This document shows, piece by piece, positions 1 to 10,823 of a stretch of 64,000 bases of DNA. The translations under genes were made by a program, and so were the position numbers. The stretch covers positions 62,001 to 126,000 of the forward strand of contig JAOPGA020000972.1 in NCBI GenBank assembly GCA_026419775.2, given 5' to 3'. Source of the stretch: Acrasis kona (Eukaryota; Heterolobosea; Eutetramitea; Acrasida; Acrasidae). The notes beneath the pieces are model-generated. The model ran no database searches, was not told where the DNA came from, and worked only from the letters and a program-made list of their open reading frames with translations. Within the stretch, counting starts at the first letter, position 1; each line of letters opens with the position of its first letter.

Positions 1-1535
1 CAATGGGCTTGTGTGTAAATGTGTGACTCACATGAAATGTAATCATTCTTTGTTCTCTCGTAGGGACTAGTTAAACTGATCATCTTTTTTGCTAGTTCAC
101 CCACAATGTTGTTGATTCTATTGCCGATGAATTGTACTATGGCTTCGTTCCGATAATATCTTACGAACTGATCTGTATTTACTGTCCAACAAACGTTCTT
201 CTAAAATTGTTAGTGACACAATGTGAGTGGTTCGTTACCTCTTCTTCATCCTTTTCCTCCGTGGAAGTTGTCGCAGTGGTGGACTTATCAGTTGGGAGAG
301 GTGCTGCGCTGAGATCAAATAGTTTGTACAGTTCCTGCTCTTTTGCATCCTCGTCCTCATCCTCATCGCTCTCTTCGTCAAACGCTAGATCATCCGAGGC
401 CTTCTTCTTCTTTTTCTTCTTTTTTTTTTGTTCACCATCGTCTTGGTCATCTTTCATCTCGGTGTCGGACGCATTCTTCTTCAACTTTTTCTTCTTCTTC
501 TTTGGCTTTTCCTCTTCGTCTTCAACACTTCTCTTTCTTTTCTATTTTTCGTTATGTAATGAAGAATGTGTGTTATTACTTTCTTAGTCTTGGTCTTCTC
601 AGGTAAGTCGACAACATAGTCCGTCTTTGATTTTTTCCTTTCTCTCATCTCCTCTAATAATGTTTTTGACTCTTTTTCCTCGTCCTTCCTGGCTAAATGA
701 TTTAACGTCAATTATTAAAAATTATAACATACGTTGACTAGACACCGGAACATCAACTCTTTTGACGAACCTGTTCTGAACCAGTCCGTTGAATGCTTCT
801 CTCAACTGTCTTTTTAACGTCCTGTCGTCAACATCACCACCCCTCCATTCATTGTTTCTAGCTTCATCGTCATCATCGTTTTCTTGCTCTTGACGTCTTT
901 TGTGATGTTCAACTAATGCCTCCTCTATAGTGTCGTGTAGCGATAGACGACCTTGCGTTAGTAGAACAGTTAAAACAAGTTCTCCTTGGTCGCCGAACAA
1001 TGTTTTCACTAGAGATACAAATTTGCTGGTCTTTAAAAGCATCAATACTTCGTCCATGAGCAGTTCATAAAAAACGCGCACTTTGGGTGGTTTTTTTTCA
1101 GCCTCCCGTTTTGCTTTCTCAGCAATGTATGCATCCACAAGCTCTTGTGGGCGTAAATCAGTAACCTCGAATTCTGTTTTATCGATTGCCTTTGGGGGAG
1201 TTTTGAACTTTTTTTTATCGTCGTTGAAATCCTTGTCTTTTTTTTTGTCTTCTGATAATTCGTTTTGTTCTTCGTTTCTTTGTTTGAGTTGTTCTTCGCT
1301 TAAATGTCGAACCATATTGTGTTGAATTAAGACGAGTAGCGATTGCCTAGCATCCATCAACTCTAAATTAGACAGCGTAATAATATCGCGAAGTGTCGAA
1401 GGTCCTCTCTCTATCAACAATCGACCTAGAGACTATTTGACTGTTAAATTCAAGAATAAATATATATTCTACTTCAATCTGGTCTCCAAAGTGTTCTTTT
1501 AAAACACTCACAACCAACTTCTCCTTGTTGTTCAT
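1..1535 (-). CDS. RNA polymerase III subunit RPC3 (C82/POLR3C), 3' end outside window
   Basis: Winged-helix subunit of Pol III used for tRNA and 5S transcription. Exons on the minus strand are 1535-1473, 1432-733, 692-580, 541-239 and 200-1 (continuing). The introns are 40, 40, 38 and 38 nt and every junction restores frame. The first exon starts at an ATG at 1535 and encodes the RPC3 N-terminal motif LKEHFGDQIE. Exon 2 carries the tandem winged helices (LLVLIQHNMV, LVQNRFVKRV). The next exons hold a very basic then acidic linker (poly-Lys, then Asp/Glu) where human POLR3C also has a basic linker. The last exon (CWTVNTDQFVRYYRNEAIV) matches the human segment beginning IYWQANLDRF. A possible further donor (GTGAGT) lies near position 31. 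The assignment rests on homology remembered for the family and the order of conserved blocks. Confidence 0.9.
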
Positions 1536-1998
1536 TGCATGTGAACAAAATAAGTTAGACAAAATTGTAAATAGGGTTGAGTTGGGGAATTTCAGTTACA
1601 CACAAAGGTTTCTGTACATCTACATTCACATCCAAACATGAAAAGATCTATACAAAATGACAGAATCATGAAGCCATATGATCCCAATAATGAATTTCGT
1701 GGGTTATTAGAATGAATGAAAGAATGGTTAGGTCCTTGAAAGAAATCTAATGTAAATACATTTTAAAAAAAAACGATTGTAGGCGAAATATATTTTGCAA
1801 GTGTGATGCAAACACTGAATGATTGAAAAGAGGAATTTCACAAAAATGTTGTGAACATTGATTTTATGAAGAACAAGTCTTGTAAAACTGGCGTACGAAC
1901 AATATTGTGAATACTTTTTTTCGAACATTCATAGTATAATATACAACAGATGAGAAACATAGTTTGCAATCAATTCTTTTAATGTACAAAATTACACC
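1536..1998. other. Intergenic: RPC3 upstream region and 3' flank of the next gene
   Basis: AT-rich, about 460 bp. It separates the RPC3 start from the stop of the following minus-strand gene. A 66-codon open frame at 1728-1928 on the minus strand is very rich in Phe, Ile, Tyr and Lys and looks like chance openness in AT-rich DNA. I see no RNA gene or repeat. Confidence 0.5.
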
Positions 1999-3131
1999 CT
2001 AAAACTTCAATACTCTCTTTGGAGATGTAGAGTCGGGCGCTCTAGATGGACTTCTACCTGACCTCGGACTGGGTGGTTCAGGTAATTGCCTCGTATACAT
2101 TGGTCTAGGGGGCGATGGAGTTGTATTTTGTTGTGTGTAATAGGCTTGTGGCAGTAACGAAAATGTGTTGTTCTTCGTTGGAGATCTATTTGTGTTGTGT
2201 GTTATTGGTTCATTAAACCTATTAGGAAGAGTCCTAGGTGGTGTCCTTGGGGGCGTTCTTATTTCTGGTCGCATCTTTGCTCTCCTAAGGGCCTGTAAAT
2301 CTATTTCTTCTTCCTCGCTCTCTTCATCTGAATATTCCTCTTCTTCTTCCTCCTCTTCGTCTTCATCGTCTGTTTCCTCATCATCTTGTTCTTCGTTCGA
2401 ATCCTGTTCATCTACTTGCGTCTTCTTCTTGTTTAAATCGTCTTCTTTCAACTCGACGTTTGTTCTTCTCTTTTTAATCTTCTTTATGCAGCATGCAAAT
2501 AGTTCAATGCTTACCAAACTGAAGGAATACAACACAATGAGTCCGATCAACACAATAAGAAGAGTGGGAGTTGGTTGATTAAATGTGTTCTGCCATTGGT
2601 TGTACGTCCATCTGTTATTGACACAGTATTTTCCATCAGAGTAATCTACCATACCGTCTAAGCACGGTAGACACACATGTTGATAACACCTTAGTCCTGG
2701 CCCACAATAGCCTACGGATGTATCGCCGTCTAGCTCAAAAGGACATTCAGCTCCATAAAGTGGTTGGGTTGATATATCCATACACGTAGCATTATCTGCA
2801 CAATACTGATCCAAGTCACACATCTTGAAAGTGTCATCAGCACCTGATGATCCAGGTGAACAACTACCACATGCTGGTTTAGTTCCGTCACCATCTATCA
2901 GATATGACACTTGCTTTATACTACAACCAGAGTTTACATCTTTAATGTTCTGTAACTGTAGCATTGCTCTCTCGACTGGACCCGAACACATACCTTTTCC
3001 TGGCATCTACTAGATATAATTAACTGCATCCTCACAAGACTTACTTGACCATTTATCATAACACACGAAGAAGATGATGCATATGAATAGGTAGTCATCA
3101 AGAGTAAAAGGTGAGTGATAACAAGATTCAT
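1999..3131 (-). CDS. Cys-rich type I membrane protein with acidic, proline-rich cytoplasmic tail
   Basis: Two exons, 3131-3045 and 3006-1999, separated by a 38-nt intron (3044-3007), giving 364 residues. The first about 20 residues form a signal peptide (hydrophobic, ending YSYASSSS). The ectodomain of about 150 residues holds many cysteines in short CxxC-like spacings (CGSC, CGPGLRC, CLPCLDG), suggesting a disulphide-rich extracellular module. A hydrophobic span (LLIVLIGLIVLYSFSLVSIE) is the single membrane segment. The cytoplasmic part starts with a basic patch (KKIKKRR), then a long Asp/Glu/Ser run, then a Pro/Arg-rich tail. I do not recognise the family. A surface receptor or adhesion-type protein is possible, but this is inference from topology only. 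Confidence 0.8.
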
Positions 3132-3235
3132 CCTTTTATGGCTGTTTCCTTTTTAATTTTTGTAAGATTTTCAAACAAAACAGTCAAAGTATTGGTAATA
3201 AAAATTTAATACAATGTTTGGTGTTGTGCGGGTAT

Positions 3236-3897
3236 TCATCTTTTATAATACGATCTTCCTCGGCCTTGAGGAGAAGGTGATCTTTTGTATTTGTCACGAT
3301 GCCCACCATCATCTCTTCTTCGTGTTTTATAGTCATCTTCGTCAGATTGGTCTCGTTTACTTCTTTTCCGGTCACGTGATTCCCCTCTGTAATCTTTGCG
3401 TTTGGGCTCTTCATCCTCTGAAGAGGATGAGTAATCCGACCCAGAATTGGACGACGACGAATCGCTTGATGAGCTGTCAGAAGATTCATACTTCCTTTTT
3501 TTCTTCTTATCCTTTTTCTTTTCTATTTTATCATCATTTCTGCTCTGCTCCGGCTCAACATGCGACAGGTTTACAAGTTTGCCAAATCTTGTTGTATCAA
3601 TGCCGTATGGTGTATAATGTGTGGGTGGTGCTGTTGTTGGGTGCTCATCCTCATCGTCTCTACCTTTGTTTTTTCGATCCTCTAATCTCTTGCTCCGCGA
3701 AGGTCGCACTAAATGCACACGTTGGTTCTTGCATTCGTAAGTCCAGTGGCCGTACTAGAAGGATAAGTACGGAAATCAAAGCAAAATCATCAAACCTGCA
3801 AACATTTTTGGCACTGCTGATTTCCGGTCCCAAACTCTTCATCTCTGCGCCTTTTTTGCTCTGCGAGAGATGTTGCGGGCCTTTGGTAATAACTCAT
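3236..3897 (-). CDS. ZCCHC10-like zinc-knuckle protein with Ser/Arg/Asp-rich tail
   Basis: Exons 3897-3796 and 3754-3236 with a 41-nt intron (3795-3755) give 206 residues. The splice assembles a single CCHC knuckle, C-Q-K-C then GHWTYEC, followed by the basic stretch VHLVRPSRSKRLED. This is the order seen in ZCCHC10 proteins, where CQKCLEFGHWTYEC is the hallmark. The C-terminal half is low complexity: Ser/Asp repeats, then RD/RS-type repeats and a run of Lys-Lys, typical of nuclear RNA-associated proteins. The intron falls inside the knuckle, so the start at 3897 is well supported. A role in RNA processing is inferred from domain type only. Confidence 0.82.
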
Positions 3898-4274
3898 TGT
3901 ATGAGATTACAAAACAATGAAACTCAAAATCTGTTTATTGAACAAAACCAAAACCAAGTTCTTTGTGGTTGCCCTCATGTTAAATATTGGTACAAAAATA
4001 TGCTTGATTTCGGTAAGCTGGTCCGACATATTACCTGATTGGTCTCGGTGAAAACTTCGGTTTTTTGAGTAAAAATCTAAATATCGATTTTGTGCCCATG
4101 TATTTTTTTCATTGCAGTTGGTATCAATAGCCTGCTATTGTTGCCCGTCATGTATATTTTTCTTCATCAATACGAGCTTGTGGAGATACTTGACAGTATT
4201 GCAGTCAAAGATAGGAACTAACATTCGTCTGGGTTGTCTAATGTCCCTTCTTTACAATATTTCATGCGCCAAGA
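3898..4274. other. Divergent intergenic region
   Basis: About 380 bp between divergent genes. It contains T-rich tracts and a splice-acceptor-like site at about 4119 (a T-run followed by ATTGCAG), so a 5'-UTR intron of the downstream ARM-repeat gene is possible. I see no other feature. Confidence 0.4.
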
Positions 4275-5558
4275 ATGACACAGTCCAACTACAAGGTTAG
4301 CGATTTCTTATCAGATAGGCATCCGTACAGGGAAATATCGTTTGAAGAAGTCAGAGAAAATAATAAATATAAGGTGTTTGAGAGCTTTGGACACGAAGGT
4401 TTGCAGAGGAATATAAATGCATTGTCAGATCCGCACTTTTCAGATGAAGAGAAGAGAAAGGCTTTAAAAATAGTGTATGCCACACTTCACAATCCGGAGA
4501 CAAAAAATCGCTCAATCGCACAGGGGATTGTTGATGGGGTAATACACTTGTTGCAGCAAGACATCTCAGAGGAATTTAATGAACTGTGCAGTAAGATTTT
4601 AGAGACTATTTTTGACTCAGCGCAAGCCAAGGAACAAGTATCTCAAATGGGCGGTTATGCTCTTCTACTGAGAGTTCTCTTAAATAGCAATAGCGAAGGT
4701 CTCACAGATAGATTAGCGGCATGCAAAGCATTGCGCCAAGTATCTTTATCGGACAAGGGTTGTAAAATTCTTATCGAGGACTGTGACCCTGGAGATAAAA
4801 ATAAAGATGAAAATAAATCAAGAGCCATAACAGCTCTTGTCACTGTAATAAACGAACAACTCTCCAGTGATAGGAGGGATGAAGTTTTGTTATGTAATGT
4901 TATATCCACTCTGAGCAATATATGTAAAATACCAAAAGGAAGGGATATAGCATCCAGCTCAGACGTGTTACCTGCTGCAGAAAACACGTTAAAGAGAAGA
5001 GATTTGGGGCTTGACTCCGTAAATAAAGATGTCTTGGCCACTACTCAAGCAACGTGCCAGCTAGTATGGAACGTGTGTCTTGATGGTGAAGGTAAAAAAC
5101 TTGCACGCCATCAAATGAAGACTCTCAGCGAGGTGCTCCAAAGAGCAATTGATGCAAAGCAGATTTTAATTATACAAATACTGACAGGTGCTATCAACAG
5201 TATTTTAGTTTATGAAGAAGCAAAGTTCATGGTTGAACAGAATTTGGAAATCCTATCAGGAGATGACATAAAACATACTACTTTGATTGATGTTTTGAGT
5301 AAATTGTTAGCTCAGATTATGGACAAGAGTAGTTCTATAAGCATTGCTATTGAATCTCTGAAGGAGGTACCTCAATTTAAAACTCCTGTGGGCGATAAAT
5401 ATCATCAATATATTGAATCGAACACTGTTGCAGCTTTGAAGAGTATGAGCGGGTGGCCAACTGCAAGAGCTTTAGTAAAAACAAAATTGGAGGAACAAAA
5501 GATGAGGGATATCTTCCATCTCTCCAAGATCTTTCCCAAAAGAGAGGAAGACGATTGA
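4275..5558 (+). CDS. Armadillo-repeat protein, RSPH14 (radial spoke head 14)-like
   Basis: A single exon encoding 427 residues of alpha-helical ARM-type repeats. The N-terminal part (residues 35-75) resembles RSPH14: FGHEGLQRNINALSD, then KALKIVYATLHNPE, then GIVDGVIHLLQQD. RSPH14 has an AFG..ALPKL stretch followed by LMHDPE and LLQDD blocks. Later repeats are weaker (LLRVLLNSNSEGLTDRLAACKALRQVS, VISTLSNICK). The protein is longer than human RSPH14 (about 350 residues). Start chosen at the ATG at 4275, a short way after an in-frame stop. If correct it implies a motile axoneme in this organism. SmgGDS-type or another ARM protein remains possible. Confidence 0.6.
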   Translation: MTQSNYKVSDFLSDRHPYREISFEEVRENNKYKVFESFGHEGLQRNINALSDPHFSDEEKRKALKIVYATLHNPETKNRSIAQGIVDGVIHLLQQDISEEFNELCSKILETIFDSAQAKEQVSQMGGYALLLRVLLNSNSEGLTDRLAACKALRQVSLSDKGCKILIEDCDPGDKNKDENKSRAITALVTVINEQLSSDRRDEVLLCNVISTLSNICKIPKGRDIASSSDVLPAAENTLKRRDLGLDSVNKDVLATTQATCQLVWNVCLDGEGKKLARHQMKTLSEVLQRAIDAKQILIIQILTGAINSILVYEEAKFMVEQNLEILSGDDIKHTTLIDVLSKLLAQIMDKSSSISIAIESLKEVPQFKTPVGDKYHQYIESNTVAALKSMSGWPTARALVKTKLEEQKMRDIFHLSKIFPKREEDD

Positions 5559-5799
5559 AACCTAGTAGCTTTTAATAAATTAACTGTGCTAATAACTATG
5601 GATTTATCTTCTTGACGAATGAAACCTAGCCATCATAGTAGAGGATCCTCTCTGTTTGTAACAAAGAGAAATGTGATGGTTGACTTTTTTAAAACTATTG
5701 AACAATGAGGGACGATGATGAACAAGTTAGTGACTTTATCAATGATGGTATAACTGACTTGATTAGGAACAACCTGGTACGTTTCGCGAATTTCTTGAG
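5559..5799 (+). other. Possible 5' exon of the beta-hydroxylase gene
   Basis: The stretch from an ATG at 5705 to 5776 is open (24 codons, acidic) and ends at a GTACGT donor at 5777. A 41-nt intron ending at 5817 would join it in frame to the downstream gene inside its first codons. A 23-nt intron ending at 5799 is also frame-compatible but unusually short. The alternative is translation from the ATG at 5800. Confidence 0.35.
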
Positions 5800-6600
5800 A
5801 TGACCAAAAAACAAGAGCAAAGTGTAGATAAAAGTGATGAATCTCATAGAAAAAAAACACATGAAGTCGATACTGTACAGAATAGATATAATAATGATAC
5901 TCCTGACGAGGTTACATCTTATTACCTTAGTAATAGAGACGTTGGGAAAAAGTGTTTTTATGACCACAAAGACCATCCATACCTCGATCACATAGCAAGT
6001 TCCCTTGTAAAAAACTTTGAAGTTATCGAAAGAGAGTTGATGGGTATCTTGAATCAACAATTAACAGAATTTACAAAATGGCCGGAGAGCATTTGTAAGA
6101 CGGGCTGGAAGGTGTTTGGACTGTATGGTTTTGGGCGGAGATTAGAAGAGAACATTGTTCGTTGCCCAGAGACAACAAAAATCATTGAGTCTCTCATTCC
6201 TGAAAACGAAATTACGACCGTTGGTTTCTCCTCTCTAGAACCAGGTGCCTACATCACGCCACATAAGGGATACGAAGGATATAGCGACAATGTACTTCGG
6301 CTTCATTTAGGAATCATAATTCCACAACCAAACGAAAGGTGTGCAATAAAAGTCGGAAACATTACCAAAAAATGGAAGAGGCGGGAAGTTTTGATTTTTG
6401 ATGACTTTCTGACTCATGAAGCATGGAACCTCTCAGATCAAGTCAGAGTGAATTTACTGCTGGACCTCAAATATACCGAAAAAGACTACATGACCAACAA
6501 GAGAGTTAGGACAGATCAAGTGGATTGTCAAAACGCCGACTTCTCTGGAGGTCTTCGGAATCTCTTGTCAAACATTGATTCGAGTGATGTAATAAAATAA
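5800..6600 (+). CDS. Aspartyl/asparaginyl beta-hydroxylase domain protein (2-oxoglutarate/Fe(II) dioxygenase)
   Basis: Encodes 266 residues. The double-stranded beta-helix of the AspH family is clear: FSSLEPGAYITPHKGY contains the first iron-binding His, and LRLHLGIIIP is the conserved strand. FDDFLTHEAWN contains the second His, and RVNLLLDL follows, with Arg for 2-oxoglutarate. Members hydroxylate Asp or Asn residues, or act on other small substrates. The N-terminal about 50 residues are charged and poorly conserved. There is no signal peptide or membrane segment, unlike human ASPH, so a soluble enzyme is more likely. A short upstream exon may exist (see 5705-5776). The last codons already contain AATAAA, so the 3' UTR must be very short. 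Confidence 0.8.
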   Translation: MTKKQEQSVDKSDESHRKKTHEVDTVQNRYNNDTPDEVTSYYLSNRDVGKKCFYDHKDHPYLDHIASSLVKNFEVIERELMGILNQQLTEFTKWPESICKTGWKVFGLYGFGRRLEENIVRCPETTKIIESLIPENEITTVGFSSLEPGAYITPHKGYEGYSDNVLRLHLGIIIPQPNERCAIKVGNITKKWKRREVLIFDDFLTHEAWNLSDQVRVNLLLDLKYTEKDYMTNKRVRTDQVDCQNADFSGGLRNLLSNIDSSDVIK

Positions 6601-6605
6601 TCTTT

Positions 6606-7590
6606 TTATTCTTTTATCTCATCTGCCAAATAAGTTTCTGGATCTTCCAACATTCTTCTGAACGCTTGTACTAGAACTCCTGCCTCGGCTCCGTCAATGA
6701 TGCGATGGTCTATTGTGGCCGTGACCTTCATTTGACTCTGCACTACAACTTTTCCATCGTCATCGACGGCGGGTACCTTCTTGATTGCTCCAAAGCTGAC
6801 GTACATGGGAACGTGGCAGAAGGGTGTGGGTGGTATGAAGGCCATTTCAATTCCAAGAGTTCCGACGTTGGTTACAATGCACGAACCGAAGGGATAAGCC
6901 TTGACACCAAGTTGTGGTAGTGACAATCCAACTGCAGATGCTAACCAGCCTCCAAAGCTGAGCACATACCCTAACAGCCAGAATGGGATGCTTTGTACAG
7001 TTTCTTTTGTTTTATTGTAGTCCTTGCTATTTCCAGTCCTTAGCTCTTTTACACCTCCACCTAGTTTGGTTGCTACTTGCTCAAGGGAACACTCATTAAT
7101 TTGACTGATTTTGACTTGCGCCAGATCTGGTTTCGTGCTGGTTCCATCGTCTTTTGCATCATGACCAATGGCGACAAGGAATGCGATATCAACGGTCTTG
7201 TGTTGAATGATCTTTCCCCTAATAATGTAATGTTTAATTTGAAAGTACAAATTACCATAACAGTTTTACATTGGTTCTAGGATGCTTCGCCATGGCCATT
7301 CCCAGTATTTTACCGCCGAGAGCAGTCAATGTAACCTTAACAGACGCTGTTTTGTTGACCTTTTCAAGGAATTTAAGTGCTGGTTCAACATTCACAGAAA
7401 GCATTCCGAGCATGTTAGGATTAGTACTGGGTTCCCAAGCAGCAACAGCCATCTTGCGTCGTATTCCCATCCTTGGGGGCATTCTCTCCCAAATTATACT
7501 CGCTTAACATTGTTTTGTTTTCGGTAAACTGATGGACTTACCAACCAAATATACCACAGCAACAACCAGAGCTATTATCACCAACGACAT
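6606..7590 (-). CDS. Membrane-anchored E2-type (2-oxoacid dehydrogenase) acyltransferase catalytic domain, no lipoyl domain
   Basis: Exons 7590-7542, 7502-7256 and 7218-6606 with introns of 39 and 37 nt give 302 residues. Start at the ATG at 7590, followed at once by a hydrophobic segment (SLVIIALVVAVVYLV) that looks like a signal anchor. The rest is a chloramphenicol-acetyltransferase-like catalytic domain as in E2 subunits, with the active-site DHRIIDGA near the C-terminus and the preceding SCIVTNVGTLG and SFGAIKKVPAV strands. Canonical E2 proteins also carry N-terminal lipoyl and E1/E3-binding domains; both are absent, leaving no swinging arm. It may therefore use another acyl carrier. Stand-alone catalytic domains of this kind are known mainly from bacteria, so transfer is possible, but the two standard short introns show it is settled in this genome. 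Confidence 0.8.
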
Positions 7591-8885
7591 GAGATATCAC
7601 TTGTGAACTTTCGTTGTAATCTTGGTCTTTGACCGCGGATGATTTCCTCCTTAGGATTGTGGAGAATACTTCTTTTCATTCGTTGCAAGCAGTAAAGCTT
7701 TTGGAGTTCAACAATACACACTGAGTTTGCTCAAAAGACATCTTATAAATAATTGTTTCTAGGATCTAGTTGGATGCAGTCATCGCGCCATGGACTGCTG
7801 AGCTGGAAAAGGATGCAATGACCGAGGCAGTATATAAAGAGAGGGTTAGTGCCGCAAAGTTCAAGCTAATTAAAACCTGTAAAGTGCATGCTGTTACACT
7901 GACGATTTGAGATATCCATATTCCAATTCGGCAGAACATAGTCAAGGCGGTGAGTCCCGTGAACAAATTTTGATTTGTTTAAATTGTGTGGGGTGCTGTT
8001 GTTGGATGCTCATCCTCATCAGTGAAGAAGTTGCTTTTAACATTTCCAAGTTGATTCAATGATAATACTGTTGTTTTAGCAGACGAAGTGTTTACTTCAC
8101 TGTGGTGATATAAATTTGTGTAGTCGTTTAGAATGTACCAACTTTCTTAACTTCTAATGACCTTTACTGGGCTACAGAAATCTACTTCGTGTATTATTAC
8201 GTAAACATTAGTCGCACATTTGTGCACAGTATGTATAATACATAACATAATTGTTTATACCAACTACAATACAATTTATAGGCAAAAGCCATTAAAGTAC
8301 AAAGTGCTCCTTGAACACGACATCCCATGAACAACTCTATCCTTAAACCTTTTCCTGTGGAGAGTGTAGTACTTGCGGTGTTCTGGTAAATCCACTGCCC
8401 GACGAGAACCAGCTAGCGAAGAGTGGTATCCTCTGCTTCCTAACTCTTGTTGTATACGTCTCTAGCCAAAGTGATTGTGGTGTATACCATTAACTTGATA
8501 GCACTATTAAGACTTCTTGTGTACTGTGGTTGTTGAAAAAACACTTGTCATGTCTTCGGGAACTTTATTGTTCAACGATATCCGGAGAAAATACCGAAGG
8601 GAAAAAAATCGTTCATTGGTTCTCTGTTCGATTTGTGCAACAGACTATATTACAAAAAATGATAGAGGATGAAGTAAAATAATTAGTGGTACTGAGAAAT
8701 AATATAGATGAACTATCCTGTATTATCTCTAAAAGTTGTTCAATGCTAAATATCAAGACAATTCGGTGTTCATATCACACGTCGAAGGGGCTGTGCTAAT
8801 ATGTGCAAGTTAGTGGTACAAAATCAAATTTAATGGAAACTGAAGTTGTAAACCGATGCTGACTCCAGAAGAACTATTACAACCG
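7591..8885. other. Gene-poor stretch with degenerate fragments
   Basis: No confident gene in about 1.3 kb. At 7985-8021 about 35 nt match part of the ZCCHC10-like exon at about 3618-3656, a dispersed fragment. At 7715-7760 there are splice-like signals around a 38-nt segment, but no frame can be joined without stops. On the minus strand 8466-8278 is an open stretch (about 60 codons) beginning RRIQQELGSRGYHSS and preceded by an acceptor-like CTAG; no start exon fits well. A 42-codon plus-strand frame starts at 8550. These may be remnants or a very small unrecognised gene. Confidence 0.4.
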
Positions 8886-8917
8886 GTAAATTGAAATTGC
8901 ATCCCGACCCTCCGCAG
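8886..8917 (+). other. Likely 5'-UTR intron of TTC39-like gene A
   Basis: GTAAAT...CCGCAG, 32 nt. Splicing here does not join the upstream ATG at 8856 in frame to the TPR coding region. The intron is therefore most likely in the leader, with translation from the ATG at 8946. Confidence 0.45.
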
Positions 8918-8945
8918 TGCTCTTTTGACAAACAAACAAGGGGAC

Positions 8946-10734
8946 ATGTTCCGGTTTTTTGAACAGGCAAACTTTGCGATAATAGAGGGACGATATGAAT
9001 CTGCTAGAAGTATACTAGAACCATACATCCTTAGTAACGCACTTGCAGCGTTTGAGGTGAGTTTCGTCTACAACAATTTGTATAATATTTTTAGTATATT
9101 CAAATAGATCTATCAAGGTCTAACATCACTGGCGAAGATGACCTCAGAGCGAACGCACTCAAGCAGTTGCTAGCTGCAGAGACACTTCTCGAGAGCCACG
9201 AGAAGGACGATTCTCATATCCTTAGTTTTGCAAAAGACACTGCGAGAATCAACAAGACTGCAGTGCAACCGTTAGTGGAGGGCTATACTTTTCCCCCCAC
9301 CGAAGGAGCTGTCCCAGCATTGGACGACATGACTGATGCGCAACTTATTAGAAACTTTCGTTTATTGGCGCAAGTCATGCATGCTGAAATCTATGTCATC
9401 AAGGCAACTTTGCAATACTACGCGAGTTCCATGCTCAAGGCTGCCAACAACATTAGAAAAGGATACAATAGTAAGAATTCTTCGACAACTTCTCAACCCT
9501 TTTAGACTTTGAGGGACCTTACAAGACGATGCACAGCGAAACTTCAAACACAAACATTGCATCGCCTCACTTCATCCATCCCGATCTAATCGACTATGTA
9601 GACTTTGGAATGGGTTGCTACTGGTACCTCATCAGCATCGCACCGAAATCCCTACAATCGGTGTTAGGTTTCTTGGGATTCAATAACGATAAAAAACTGG
9701 GTCTACAATTGGTAAAGAGATCGGTGTTACATTGTGCAAGAACTTTTGCAGGCGCTTTGTTGGTTTATAGTTTACATTATGTTTTCATTTCGAGCGGCTT
9801 TAAAAGTAATAAACGTCGTTTGGAGAAGTTTACTCCAATCATTGAACTTTGTTTGAACCGTTTTTCTTCTTCTCCTGCTGTATTTGCCCTCGTAAGTCAG
9901 TATCATAGAAAGTTTGGTAATTTGGATCTGGCCATTGATTATAATTTGAAGTCAGTCAACATATCCAAAGAAAAATTGGGAATTATACCCAATGCATTTT
10001 TAAGTGACCTCGGCCAATGTTATTATGTGAAGATGGATTTTGAAAGTTGCATTCAAATCTTAGAACAGGGGTTGAGTAAGCCGGGTGTATTTGATGGCAA
10101 GGGATTTATTGCCGTTTATTTGCTGTGCGCTTATAACATGGCTCAGCAAGTTGAAAAGAAGAAGGAATTGTTGGCGACTTTACAAAATCATATTGACAAA
10201 AAATCAAGAATTGATAAGTATGCCATCGAGAAGTTGAAAATGTTGAAGTACATTGAAAAGAATGAAACTGAAGTTTCTCTTAATTTGTTTTGTACTCATT
10301 TTGATACCATTTATGCAAGAGATCGCATGGACGAATTAGATGATTCATCCAACGATCTTCTCCTACCAATGTTTAATTTGTTTAATTCTCGTTTCCCTCC
10401 ATCCGTTTTACCTGGCATAACTGTTGATGGTCAATTGGCGCATTTGTTTGTTTATACCACGCTCGCTAGACGTCTTGGCAAGCTAACACAGGAACAGATC
10501 ATGGACAACTTTAAAAGAATTATAGCGTTCAGCCAAAAAATAAAATACGAACATCAATGGGCTGCATTTGCAAACTATGAATTGGCAAGTATGGTCTACA
10601 AAGCAAATGGTAACAAGCAGTCAGTTATGGCACTACTTCAAGCTGCAGCTGATACAAAGTCTTTTGCAATGGAGGAGGTTTTCATGACCCGTATCAAGAC
10701 GAGTATGGAGCAATGCGGGAAGTTAAAGCAGTAA
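8946..10734 (+). CDS. TTC39/IML2-family TPR protein, paralogue A
   Basis: Exons 8946-9056, 9095-9470 and 9506-10734 with introns of 38 and 35 nt give 571 residues. The architecture follows TTC39/Iml2: an N-terminal helix-turn repeat (FFEQANFAIIEGRYESARSILEPY), then a helical block with LLESHEKDD and QVMHAEIYVIKA. Next is the conserved hydrophobic block (VDFGMGCYWYLISIAP, SVLGFLGFNNDKKLGLQLV, corresponding to LLPARIIRLLEFIGF in animals), then C-terminal TPRs. Iml2 acts in inclusion-body clearance and lipid-droplet/mitochondrial contexts in yeast; a role here is not known. Paralogue B lies 12 kb away. Stop is followed at once by AATAAA. A second gene begins 90 bp downstream on the same strand. 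Confidence 0.82.
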
Positions 10735-10823
10735 TAATAAAATTGATTATTTACCTTGTCATTTATCACGTCATATCATCAAGCTGGGATTCTAATAACT
10801 TGTCATCCAGTTTGCTCAATAAA

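Noticed and set aside
1728-1928. Minus-strand 66-codon frame
   Set aside because: Extreme Phe/Ile/Tyr/Lys content in AT-rich intergenic DNA, no ATG context and no conservation signal.
2165-2578. Long plus-strand Ser-rich open frame
   Set aside because: It is the mirror of the acidic Asp/Glu-rich coding region on the minus strand; TTC/TCT complement explains the Ser run.
7715-7970. Two-exon gene around splice-like signals at 7721-7760
   Set aside because: No choice of acceptor gives a continuous frame without stops; the downstream peptide is too short to recognise.
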